Below are positions 1 to 6,298 of a DNA stretch of 6,958 nt, piece after piece. The notes beneath the pieces are model-generated. The model was not told the origin of the DNA. It was given only the letters and a program-made list of their open reading frames with translations, and searched no databases. Location of the stretch: NCBI GenBank assembly GCA_025363505.1, contig JANYDV010000272.1, forward strand, positions 1-6,958. The letters are read 5' to 3'. The DNA is from Bacteroidota bacterium (lineage in GTDB: Bacteria; Bacteroidota; Ignavibacteria; Palsa-1295). Positions within the stretch are counted from its first letter, which is position 1; each line of letters opens with the position of its first letter. The translations under genes and the position numbers were made by a program.

Positions 1-1
1 T

Positions 2-1591
2 GTACTGAAGTCAGCGGCTCATGAGGGGGCGATTGCTGTTGCTCTCGGCGGCGATGGCTCGGTTGCGGCGAATGGATTTTGGGCAGCACTAAATGTTGCA
101 ACGACACAAAAACTTCCGCTCCTCTTTTTTATTGAAAACAACGGCTATGGTATTTCAGTAACCGGCGACTACCAAACCCCCGGCGCAAATATCGCCAAGA
201 ACCTTGCATCGTTTGGTAATCTCAAGATTTGGGATGGTGATGGTACCGACCCCGAAACTGCTGCTGCGATGATTTCCGAAGCAGTAAGTTATGTTCGTCA
301 GTGGGACGGACCGGCGCTAATTCATTTAAAAGTACCACGCCTTGAAGGTCATTCATTCGTTGATACACAAAGTTACAAGCCCAAAGAATTGCTGGAAAGC
401 GAAAGAAAGAATGATCCGCTGGCAAAACTAAAAACATTTATGATTAAGAATATCCTTTCTGAAAAAGAATGGGATATTTTTGAACAAGAAGTCGAAGCTG
501 AAGTAATGGCTGCCCGCGACAGGGCTTTAGCTTCGCCTGAACCTGACACAGCAAGTGTTCGAGAACATACTTTTTCATCAGATGTCGTTGCAATCAATTC
601 GACAAAAGATGAAGGCGTTCGAATGAATTTGCAAGACTCGGTTCGCAAAACACTCGAAGTAGAGTTGGCTCGGAATCCGAATTTGCTAATATTTGGAGAA
701 GATGTCGGTGCCAAAGGCGGTGTGCACGGTGCCACTGTTGATTTGCAAGTAAAATTTGGCAAAGAGCGAGTCTTTGATACATCGCTCTCAGAAGAAGGCA
801 TCATCGGAAGATCGGTTGGTATGGCGTTCAATGGTTTGATGCCCGTACCCGAAATTCAATTCCGCAAATATGCCGACCCTGCGACAGAACAAATTAATGA
901 CATTGGTACAGTTCGGTGGCGGACGAAATCTCAATTTACTGCGGGTATGGTGGTTCGCATTCCTGTTGGATTTGCGAAACGTACCGGCGACCCCTGGCAC
1001 TCTGTTTCGGGCGAAGCAACATTCGCTCATCAGATCGGGTGGCGAATAGCTTTCCCGTCGAATGCCGAAGATGCTGTTGGTTTGTTAAGGACAGCGCTTC
1101 GTGGCAACGACCCAACTTTCTTTTTTGAACATCGTGCATTGCTCGACACACCTCAAGGCAGAACGGCATATCCCGGGGATGAATATATGGTGCCGTTTGG
1201 AAAAGCCCGAACAGCTCGTGAAGGCAGTGATGTAACGATCATCACTTGGGGTGCGATGGTAAGCCGCGCTATCGAAGCCGCCGAGATTAACACAGCATCA
1301 GTCGAAATTATTGATCTTCGTACTATCATCCCCTGGGATAAAGATGCCGTTCTTGCATCGGTGAAGAAAACAAATCGAGTGATTGTACTTTGCGAAGATA
1401 ACTGGACGGCAAATTTCGCTTCGGAGATTTGTGCGACAATTTCGCAAGAAGCATTTGATTTTCTTGATGCTCCGGTCGAGCGATTGGCGACGATTGATAT
1501 TCCGATCCCATATAATGTGGGACTGATGAATGTTACTATCCCAACGGTCGAAGATATTGCATCGGCAATTCAAAAATTATTTTCATATTAA
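2..1591 (+). CDS. Fused 2-oxo acid dehydrogenase E1 alpha/beta (5' partial)
   Basis: This is the C-terminal 529 residues of a single-chain thiamine-diphosphate E1 component. The frame is open from base 2 and the start lies outside the window. Such E1 enzymes decarboxylate a 2-oxo acid and pass the acyl group to the lipoyl E2 of a pyruvate or branched-chain 2-oxo acid dehydrogenase complex in the cytoplasm. In the visible part, the alpha-type half carries the thiamine-diphosphate motif GDGS (residues 16-19) followed by ENNGYG (44-49). It closes with the GHS..D...Y...E....DP pattern typical of alpha-subunit ends. A charged linker (about 170-207) leads to the beta-type half, starting near MNLQDSV (208), with GEDVG, the LSEEGIIG segment around 262-269 that holds the likely catalytic Glu, and a transketolase C-terminal domain. 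Two-chain relatives encode these halves as separate genes. Substrate preference cannot be read from this fragment; branched-chain 2-oxo acids or pyruvate are both possible. It is followed 15 bp later by the oxidoreductase gene. Confidence 0.93.
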   Translation, partial: VLKSAAHEGAIAVALGGDGSVAANGFWAALNVATTQKLPLLFFIENNGYGISVTGDYQTPGANIAKNLASFGNLKIWDGDGTDPETAAAMISEAVSYVRQWDGPALIHLKVPRLEGHSFVDTQSYKPKELLESERKNDPLAKLKTFMIKNILSEKEWDIFEQEVEAEVMAARDRALASPEPDTASVREHTFSSDVVAINSTKDEGVRMNLQDSVRKTLEVELARNPNLLIFGEDVGAKGGVHGATVDLQVKFGKERVFDTSLSEEGIIGRSVGMAFNGLMPVPEIQFRKYADPATEQINDIGTVRWRTKSQFTAGMVVRIPVGFAKRTGDPWHSVSGEATFAHQIGWRIAFPSNAEDAVGLLRTALRGNDPTFFFEHRALLDTPQGRTAYPGDEYMVPFGKARTAREGSDVTIITWGAMVSRAIEAAEINTASVEIIDLRTIIPWDKDAVLASVKKTNRVIVLCEDNWTANFASEICATISQEAFDFLDAPVERLATIDIPIPYNVGLMNVTIPTVEDIASAIQKLFSY

Positions 1592-1592
1592 T

Positions 1593-1598
1593 AGAGGA
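1593..1598 (+). promoter_or_regulatory. Shine-Dalgarno site of the oxidoreductase gene
   Basis: AGAGGA lies 8 bases before the ATG at 1607. It supports that start and is the only clear Shine-Dalgarno match I found in front of a gene in this window. Confidence 0.7.
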
Positions 1599-1606
1599 AT
1601 ATTTCA

Positions 1607-2254
1607 ATGAACATCGCTGTATTCGGAACCGGAATTGTTGGCGCAACGATCGGCTCGAAGCTTATCAATCTCGGGCATAGTGTTATGATGGGTTCTCGAA
1701 CATCAACAAATGAAAAAGCTGCGACGTGGGCTGCTGCCAATGGTACGAAAGCAACAACAGGTACGTTTGCCGATGCTGCCGGTTTTGGGACAATCATTTT
1801 TAATTGTACCAATGGCTTCGGGGCTGTCGAAGCGATGAAATTGGCTGGTGAAGAAAATATCAATGGTAAAGTGGTTATTGATATATCGAATCCACTTGAC
1901 TTTTCGAAAGGGATGCCACCGTCACTGTTTGTTTGCAATACTGATTCGCTTGCCGAGCAGCTCCAGCGTGAATTTCCGGATGTGAAATTTGTGAAGTCTT
2001 TGAATACTGTCAATTGTAATGTGATGGTTAATCCGTCACTCGTACCCGGCGATCATGATATGTTTCTTTGCGGCAATGATGCTGATGCCAAAACCACCGT
2101 CCGAGACATCCTTTCAAACTGGTTTGGATGGAAAAATATCGTTGATCTTGGTGACATTTCAGGAGCTCGTGCAATGGAAATGTATCTTCCGATGTGGCTT
2201 CGACTTTGGGGCGCTCTCGGAGTGCCCAATTTTAATATTCATATTGCAAAATAA
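1607..2254 (+). CDS. NADPH-dependent F420 reductase-like oxidoreductase
   Basis: A 215-residue cytoplasmic Rossmann-fold oxidoreductase of the F420-oxidoreductase / NADP-binding coenzyme F420 reductase-like family. The N-terminus carries the dinucleotide motif GTGIVG (7-12). The GSR at the end of the second strand (29-31) has Ser and Arg that in characterised family members bind the 2'-phosphate of NADP, so NADP(H) is the likely cofactor. VIDISNPLDF (about residues 90-99) and the C-terminal run GDISGARAMEMYLPMWLRLW are typical of the subgroup common in bacteria. The length is normal. Many bacteria carrying this subgroup are not known to make F420, and no F420 genes are visible, so use of F420 and the real substrate are unknown. 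The start is fixed by an AGAGGA site. The gene probably shares a transcript with the E1 gene upstream and the carbonic anhydrase 2 bp downstream. Confidence 0.85.
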   Translation: MNIAVFGTGIVGATIGSKLINLGHSVMMGSRTSTNEKAATWAAANGTKATTGTFADAAGFGTIIFNCTNGFGAVEAMKLAGEENINGKVVIDISNPLDFSKGMPPSLFVCNTDSLAEQLQREFPDVKFVKSLNTVNCNVMVNPSLVPGDHDMFLCGNDADAKTTVRDILSNWFGWKNIVDLGDISGARAMEMYLPMWLRLWGALGVPNFNIHIAK

Positions 2255-2256
2255 CT

Positions 2257-2796
2257 ATGGATCGCTTAATTGCTATTACCAACGAATCCGACATTCCTCC
2301 GGAATTATGTGATACCCCAATCGGGATGTTGCTTCGGTATCACAATCTTCAAGAGCCGTTCCAATCCTATACTCAAGCAAGATTGTTGATCGGTATGTGT
2401 ATGGATAATAGGAAGCACTTACTTATTCCGGATAACTTTGCTTATATCATTCGTGCCGGCGGAGCAAATCTTCGTCACAGTGAATTCAAAGTTTCTTATG
2501 CACTTTCAATGGCAAACATTCAGCACATTGCCGTGATCGGGCATAACAATTGTGGGATGGTAGACTTGCATGAACGTCGTGAAGAATTTATTAAAGGACT
2601 TGTTGACACTGCCGGATGGACTACCGAACACGCTGCTGCTCATTTCGATAAATATGCCCCTGACTCTGAAATTGGAAATGCAATTGACTTTGCAATTAGC
2701 GAAGCCAAACGACTTGAAGAAGCCTATCCAAAAATCACTGCCGTACCAATGCATTATTTGGTAGAAGATAATAAAATTTATCTTATTAAAGAATAA
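2257..2796 (+). CDS. Beta-class carbonic anhydrase
   Basis: A 179-residue protein predicted to interconvert CO2 and bicarbonate in the cytoplasm using zinc. The beta-class zinc ligands are visible as Cys48 in CMDNR and His96/Cys99 in HNNCGM. The Asp50-Arg52 dyad of the CxDxR motif, which positions the active site, is also intact. Between them lies FAYIIRAGGANLR (61-73), matching the family's A.xxRNAG..v-type segment with Ala-Gly-Gly in place of Asn-Ala-Gly. The protein is short but within the range of compact beta enzymes. The ATG lies 2 bp after the preceding stop and has no clear Shine-Dalgarno site, so translation is probably coupled to the oxidoreductase gene. A carbonic anhydrase beside a decarboxylating 2-oxo acid dehydrogenase could help handle released CO2, but that link rests only on gene order. 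A terminator follows immediately. Confidence 0.88.
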   Translation: MDRLIAITNESDIPPELCDTPIGMLLRYHNLQEPFQSYTQARLLIGMCMDNRKHLLIPDNFAYIIRAGGANLRHSEFKVSYALSMANIQHIAVIGHNNCGMVDLHERREEFIKGLVDTAGWTTEHAAAHFDKYAPDSEIGNAIDFAISEAKRLEEAYPKITAVPMHYLVEDNKIYLIKE

Positions 2797-2801
2797 AAAG
2801 C

Positions 2802-2827
2802 AAGTCCGCCACGAGGCGGACTTTTTT
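2802..2827. terminator. Bidirectional intrinsic terminator
   Basis: AAGTCCGCC (2802-2810) and GGCGGACTT (2815-2823) form a perfect 9-bp GC-rich stem with loop ACGA. Six T residues end the + strand side (2822-2827). On the - strand the stem is followed by GCTTTTTATTC. It sits between the carbonic anhydrase stop and the convergent M42 peptidase stop, so it probably terminates both units. Confidence 0.9.
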
Positions 2828-2838
2828 AGAAGTATGTT

Positions 2839-3909
2839 TTAGTTTCTAAAATTCATCCCACCTTTGAGTGATAGAATAAATTCGGTCAAAAGATTGACAC
2901 AATGATCAAGATCATTCAAATCAAGAACTTCAACAGATGAATGCAAGTACCGGGTAGCAGGGCTAAGTACTGCAATCGGAATACCCGAACGCACCTGGCT
3001 GATTGGGTCGGCATCGGTTGATGTATGTCCGTTATCAACTTCTATCTGATATGGAATTTTTTTATCGACCGCAGTCTTGGTCATTAGATCGCTGATCTTC
3101 CGATTGTTTCTGATCCCTCGCGAGATTACTGCGCCTTTCGAGACATCAACTTGTCCCCAAAGTTCTTTTGATATTCCCGGCGAGTCGGTCGAAGGGGTGA
3201 CATCCAATGCCACCGCAAGTGTTGGGTTCAGATGATATCCGGCTTGACCGGCGCCCCAGACTCCTGTTTCTTCTTGAATAGAACTGACACCATATACCGT
3301 TGCTTTCAATTCGTTTTTGCGTGCGTGAAGATTTTTCATTACTTCAGCAACGATATAAATGCCGATTCGATTATCAAAACATCGTGCCGTTGCTCGTGTA
3401 TCTATCAGTCTCTGGTATCCTTCGCCATAAATAACTACATCGCCGATGTTTACATATTTTTCGGCTTCTTCTTTGTTGGTTGCACCAATATCTATCCAGA
3501 CATCGGAGTAGGTAATTTTCTTCCCACCGCTGTCATCTCTTGTTTGATGCGGAGCCGTCCGTCCCACGACGCCGGTGACAATACCATCCGTTTTTGACGA
3601 AAGAATTCTGACACGGTGCGATGGCAAGATAGCAGGATCAACCCCTCCGACTCGAGAGACATAAATAAATCCATCGCTATTGATATATCTGACGATCAAC
3701 CCGATTTCATCGGCGTGACCGACAATCATTACTGAAATATCATCGGTGCCATTGAGTGTCGCGATGTTATTACCGTGTGGGGTGATCTCGATGCTATCAG
3801 TATAAGGCTTGACAGCATCGCGCCATAACGATTGTACATTCTCTTCGTAGTTCGAAACGCCGGGTGTCTCGATCAGCTTTTGTAAAAATTCTTCTTGTGA
3901 TGGGTTCAT
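2839..3909 (-). CDS. M42-family zinc aminopeptidase
   Basis: A 356-residue cytoplasmic metallopeptidase of family M42 (FrvX/glutamyl-aminopeptidase/TET type), which forms large cage-like oligomers and trims N-terminal residues from peptides. The two-metal site is complete: His65 in GHADEIG, bridging Asp179 in CFDNRIG, Glu213/Glu214 in QEETG (Glu213 the general base), Asp236 in ALDVT and His323 in YLHSSVE. Asp67 follows His65 in the expected HxD arrangement; the usual Met of HMDEIG is Ala here. The small inserted lid domain of the family corresponds roughly to residues 75-165. GHTSTDAD (294-301) matches the conserved loop before the last metal ligand. The length is normal. No signal peptide is seen, nor any clear Shine-Dalgarno site before the ATG. 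The gene lies 143 bp downstream of the lipoprotein msrB on the same strand, so it may be read from that promoter or from an unseen one of its own. Exact residue preference cannot be inferred. Confidence 0.93.
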   Translation of the reverse strand: MNPSQEEFLQKLIETPGVSNYEENVQSLWRDAVKPYTDSIEITPHGNNIATLNGTDDISVMIVGHADEIGLIVRYINSDGFIYVSRVGGVDPAILPSHRVRILSSKTDGIVTGVVGRTAPHQTRDDSGGKKITYSDVWIDIGATNKEEAEKYVNIGDVVIYGEGYQRLIDTRATARCFDNRIGIYIVAEVMKNLHARKNELKATVYGVSSIQEETGVWGAGQAGYHLNPTLAVALDVTPSTDSPGISKELWGQVDVSKGAVISRGIRNNRKISDLMTKTAVDKKIPYQIEVDNGHTSTDADPISQVRSGIPIAVLSPATRYLHSSVEVLDLNDLDHCVNLLTEFILSLKGGMNFRN

Positions 3910-4052
3910 GTATTTTAGAAATAATGAGTGGAGAAATAAACAGCCAGAAAGTGAGAGAGTTGCAGAATATTACCCCTAAGATTTCGTTTGAGAATATCTT
4001 AAATGCTATTTATATCGGAGTAAACGATTATATCATTTCTCCAATCGGATCT
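3910..4052. other. AT-rich intergenic gap, no gene recognised
   Basis: This gap separates the start of the M42 peptidase from the end of the lipoprotein msrB, both on the - strand. The - strand has in-frame stops soon after msrB. An imperfect hairpin (AAGATTTC / GAATATCTT, about 3979-4001, one bulged base) has no T run on either side, so it is a poor terminator. I see no consensus promoter for the peptidase. The + strand is open throughout (see findings). Confidence 0.5.
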
Positions 4053-4568
4053 CTACCTTTTTTTAAAATCGAGCGAGGCGGAGTTCATACAATATCGCAA
4101 ACCGGTCGGCTGTGGTCCGTCATCAAAGACATGACCCAGATGTGCACCGCAAGTAGCGCAGACTACTTCGGTACGGGTCATATTGTAGCCGTTATCGGAG
4201 ATGTTTTTCGTGGCGGTCGTCGAGATCGCTTTGAAAAAACTGGGCCAACCGGTGCCGGATTCAAATTTTGTCTTTGAATCGAACAACTTCGTATTGCAAA
4301 CGATACATGAGTATATTCCGTCCTCGTGATTATCCCAATATTTGCCCGAATACGAAGCCTCAGTGCCTTTGTGTTGGGTTACTTCGTATTGCTCTTTGGT
4401 GAGACGTTTACGAAGATCGTCGTCATTAAATTTTACTTTGGTCTTTACAGAATCTTCGATGATGTCTGCAATGACGGCAGTTTCGGTTTTGGCGCGACTA
4501 CAGCCTGCGACCGAACTGAGCACTAAGAGTGCGAAAAGGATGGTTCGGGTTATTCTTGTTGTTTTCAT
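4053..4568 (-). CDS. msrB: Lipoprotein peptide-methionine (R)-S-oxide reductase MsrB
   Basis: A 171-residue exported methionine-R-sulfoxide reductase, which repairs oxidised methionine in proteins, here predicted to act outside the cytoplasmic membrane. Residues 1-23 form a lipoprotein signal: basic KTTRITR, a hydrophobic stretch, then lipobox SSVAGC with Cys23 as the lipidation site. A charged spacer (24-46) precedes the MsrB domain from about FNDDDLRKRL. Structural zinc cysteines are Cys88/Cys91 (CIVC) and Cys137/Cys140 (CATC). The catalytic cysteine is Cys160 in RYCMNSASL. The active-site pattern GWPSF and GHVFDDGP are intact. Where many family members have the resolving cysteine (SGCGWPSF), this protein has Thr106 (SGTGWPSF), so it should be a 1-Cys enzyme whose catalytic sulfenic acid is reduced by an outside thiol partner. 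The start gives a complete signal peptide. No Shine-Dalgarno site is evident. It is transcribed divergently from elbB. Confidence 0.93.
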   Translation of the reverse strand: MKTTRITRTILFALLVLSSVAGCSRAKTETAVIADIIEDSVKTKVKFNDDDLRKRLTKEQYEVTQHKGTEASYSGKYWDNHEDGIYSCIVCNTKLFDSKTKFESGTGWPSFFKAISTTATKNISDNGYNMTRTEVVCATCGAHLGHVFDDGPQPTGLRYCMNSASLDFKKR

Positions 4569-4598
4569 TGTTTTATCAGAAACTTACTATATCATATA

Positions 4599-4628
4599 CA
4601 AAGTTTAGTGCTTTCTTAGATTTGTCAA
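4599..4628 (-). promoter_or_regulatory. Possible promoter of lipoprotein msrB
   Basis: On the - strand TTGACA (4628-4623) is followed after 15 bases by TAAACTTTG (4607-4599). This resembles the Bacteroidota arrangement of a TTG element upstream of TAnnTTTG, but with three rather than two bases between TA and TTTG. It would leave a leader of about 25 bases before the ATG at 4568. The match is imperfect and the call is tentative. Confidence 0.35.
4617..4624 (+). promoter_or_regulatory. Possible -7 element for elbB
   Basis: TAGATTTG is an exact match to the Bacteroidota -7 consensus TAnnTTTG, 13 bases before the elbB ATG. No TTG element is found 17-23 bases upstream, and the leader would be only about 10 bases, so this is weak. 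It overlaps the TTGACA proposed for the divergent gene. Confidence 0.3.
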
Positions 4629-4637
4629 AAAGAAAAA

Positions 4638-5297
4638 ATGAAGACAGTTGCCGTTATACTTTCCGGTTGTGGGTATTTAGATGGTGCAGAAATCCGCGAG
4701 TCAGTCGGGGTCCTATGGGCATTAAGCCAGCACCCTGTCACCGTAGAGATCTTCGCACCCGATGCACCACAAATATCAGTAATGAATCATTATTCTACCA
4801 AAGCTGTCGGCGAAACTCGCAACATCCTCGCTGAGTCGGCGCGTATCGCTCGCGGAAATATCAAACCGCTTTCGGAGTTATCCGATCTTCATTATGATAC
4901 TCTGATTATGCCGGGTGGTTTCGGTGTTGCAAAAAATCTTTGCACCTTTGCAACCGAAGGCGCGATGGGAACAATCACGTATCGTGAACTTGAATATGCG
5001 ATTAAACAATCCTATCGAAATGGCTTGCCTATCGGGGCAGTGTGTATCGCACCGGCATTAATAGGTCTTGCGCTCAAAGGCGAAAAACTCGGGCTCACAC
5101 TTGGTGCCGAAGGACCCGAAGCAGAAGAACTGCGCAAACTGGGACATACCCATTTTGAAACTCAACCAAATGAAATTTATATCGATGCCGCACATAAGAT
5201 TGTCACAACCCCGGCATATATGTACGACCAAGCACCGCTCAACGAAGTGTTTGTTGGCATCAAAGCATTGGTAGATCAGGTGATCTCGATGGCTTAA
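4638..5297 (+). CDS. elbB: ElbB, DJ-1/PfpI-superfamily glyoxalase-like protein
   Basis: A 219-residue cytoplasmic protein of the ElbB/ES1 branch of the DJ-1/PfpI superfamily. E. coli ElbB has been linked to isoprenoid production and shows low glyoxalase activity; its physiological substrate is not settled. The family pattern is clear: VILSGCGYLDGAEIRE at the N-terminus (7-22), NHYSTKAVGETRNILAESARIARG (50-73), LIMPGGFGVAKNL (89-101), and the nucleophile elbow GAVCIAPAL with Cys136, the predicted catalytic residue. The C-terminal ITTPAYM-like segment (TTPAYMYDQAPLNEVFVGI) is also characteristic. The length is normal. The ATG is preceded by an A-rich stretch with no real Shine-Dalgarno site. 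It is divergent from the lipoprotein msrB and its stop overlaps the stop of the converging channel gene. DJ-1-type proteins often deal with carbonyl or oxidative damage, which fits loosely with the flanking MsrB genes, but that is inference from position. Confidence 0.93.
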   Translation: MKTVAVILSGCGYLDGAEIRESVGVLWALSQHPVTVEIFAPDAPQISVMNHYSTKAVGETRNILAESARIARGNIKPLSELSDLHYDTLIMPGGFGVAKNLCTFATEGAMGTITYRELEYAIKQSYRNGLPIGAVCIAPALIGLALKGEKLGLTLGAEGPEAEELRKLGHTHFETQPNEIYIDAAHKIVTTPAYMYDQAPLNEVFVGIKALVDQVISMA

Positions 5298-6298
5298 GCA
5301 CTCCGAGGGATGGGTACTTCAACGATTTCGTAATCGCTGATCATACTCAGATCAAGTACCGAGCGCCCTTGTTCATCAACTGTGACTGCCGAGATAAATT
5401 TACCACCAACGATAATCTCGTCATCCATAAACGAGCTTCGAGAATAGACGTTTTGCGAGTACGTTTCGTCGTATGCTTTTATTTGTACCAGTATTTCTCC
5501 GTCGCTTTCGTTGATATCATCAAATGTCATTCCAAAGAACGGGCTGCCTTCGACTACCGGATGCACGAGCGTCCAACTTGATGCCAGCACCGATACTTTT
5601 GTGATCTCCAGAGGGAGTATATAAAATTTCCGTTTGCTTACTCCATCAATCATCTCATTCCTTGCCAGCGTAACGAGGGCTTCAAGTTCGATTAATTGAT
5701 TTCGTCTGCCGTTTGCCATTCTGACCATCAAGCCCACGCCGTCATGATACGGAGCGAACAGGGCATTCTTGCTATAAATAATATTTGCTTCCGGATGCGA
5801 GAACCTCCCATAAAGCAATCCCGTTGCCATCGCAAAGGCAAGTAAGCCAAGCATTGATTCGATCGATGCGACAAAGCTTGTAGCAAACCCGACGGGGCTG
5901 ATGCGACCATAACCAAGTGTTGTCAGGGTTTGAGTGCTAAAGAAAAATGCTTCGCTGAGCTGCTCAAGAAATGATGTGCCAATCATTCCTTGCAAATTTT
6001 CAACCCCTAAATTAAAATAAATAACAGCGAAAATAATGTTGGTCACCAAAAACCCTATCAAGATCATCCCAAAAAATCTTCCCCACTCCATCGAAAGTAT
6101 TTGATGGAATGCATTATTGAGAAAATTCTTTTCTTCACCAATACGAACAATATTGAACGCCCCATTTTGATTCACCAACCGCTGTCCGCGTACACTCGGG
6201 CGATTGCCGAAACCAAGTTCAGGCGACTCGATCGCTTTCGGAGCGGGCGAAGCTACAGTTTTTTGAAGCAGTTTACGATTCTTCGAACGGTAGATCAC
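5294..6298 (-). CDS. Inward-rectifier (KirBac-type) potassium channel
   Basis: A 334-residue membrane channel of the prokaryotic inward-rectifier family, expected to conduct K+ as a tetramer in the cytoplasmic membrane. An unstructured N-terminus (1-34) is followed by the Kir signature RLVNQNGAFNIVRIG (40-54) and a slide helix with the FHQILSMEWGRFF pattern (64-76). TM1 is about 77-97 and the pore helix about 110-126. The selectivity filter is TLGYG (127-131), with Leu where many family members have Val or Ile, and TM2 is about 140-164. Residues from about 170 on form the cytoplasmic immunoglobulin-like gating domain, with blocks such as ANGRRNQLIELEA (195-207) and WTLVHPV (242-248). The start is GTG at 6298, chosen because it overlaps the upstream msrB stop as GTGA and retains the N-terminal Kir signature; the first ATG would be Met70, inside the slide helix. 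No Shine-Dalgarno site is seen, consistent with coupled translation. The 3' end overlaps elbB by 4 bases. Confidence 0.92.
   Translation of the reverse strand: MIYRSKNRKLLQKTVASPAPKAIESPELGFGNRPSVRGQRLVNQNGAFNIVRIGEEKNFLNNAFHQILSMEWGRFFGMILIGFLVTNIIFAVIYFNLGVENLQGMIGTSFLEQLSEAFFFSTQTLTTLGYGRISPVGFATSFVASIESMLGLLAFAMATGLLYGRFSHPEANIIYSKNALFAPYHDGVGLMVRMANGRRNQLIELEALVTLARNEMIDGVSKRKFYILPLEITKVSVLASSWTLVHPVVEGSPFFGMTFDDINESDGEILVQIKAYDETYSQNVYSRSSFMDDEIIVGGKFISAVTVDEQGRSVLDLSMISDYEIVEVPIPRSA

Noticed and set aside
373..831. A 152-codon - strand frame opposite the E1 gene
   Set aside because: The E1 reading on the + strand has clear family motifs throughout this region; the - strand translation is serine-rich and resembles no family I recognise.
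3864..4277. A 137-codon + strand frame crossing the intergenic gap and lipoprotein msrB
   Set aside because: Most of it is antisense to the conserved zinc and catalytic region of MsrB, and the same kind of antisense frame appears opposite the other MsrB. Only the intergenic part is kept as a weak finding.
5273..5286. Inverted repeat AGATCA-GG-TGATCT near the end of elbB as a terminator for the channel gene
   Set aside because: The loop is only two bases, the stem is AT-rich, and no T run follows on either strand. It is also within coding sequence.
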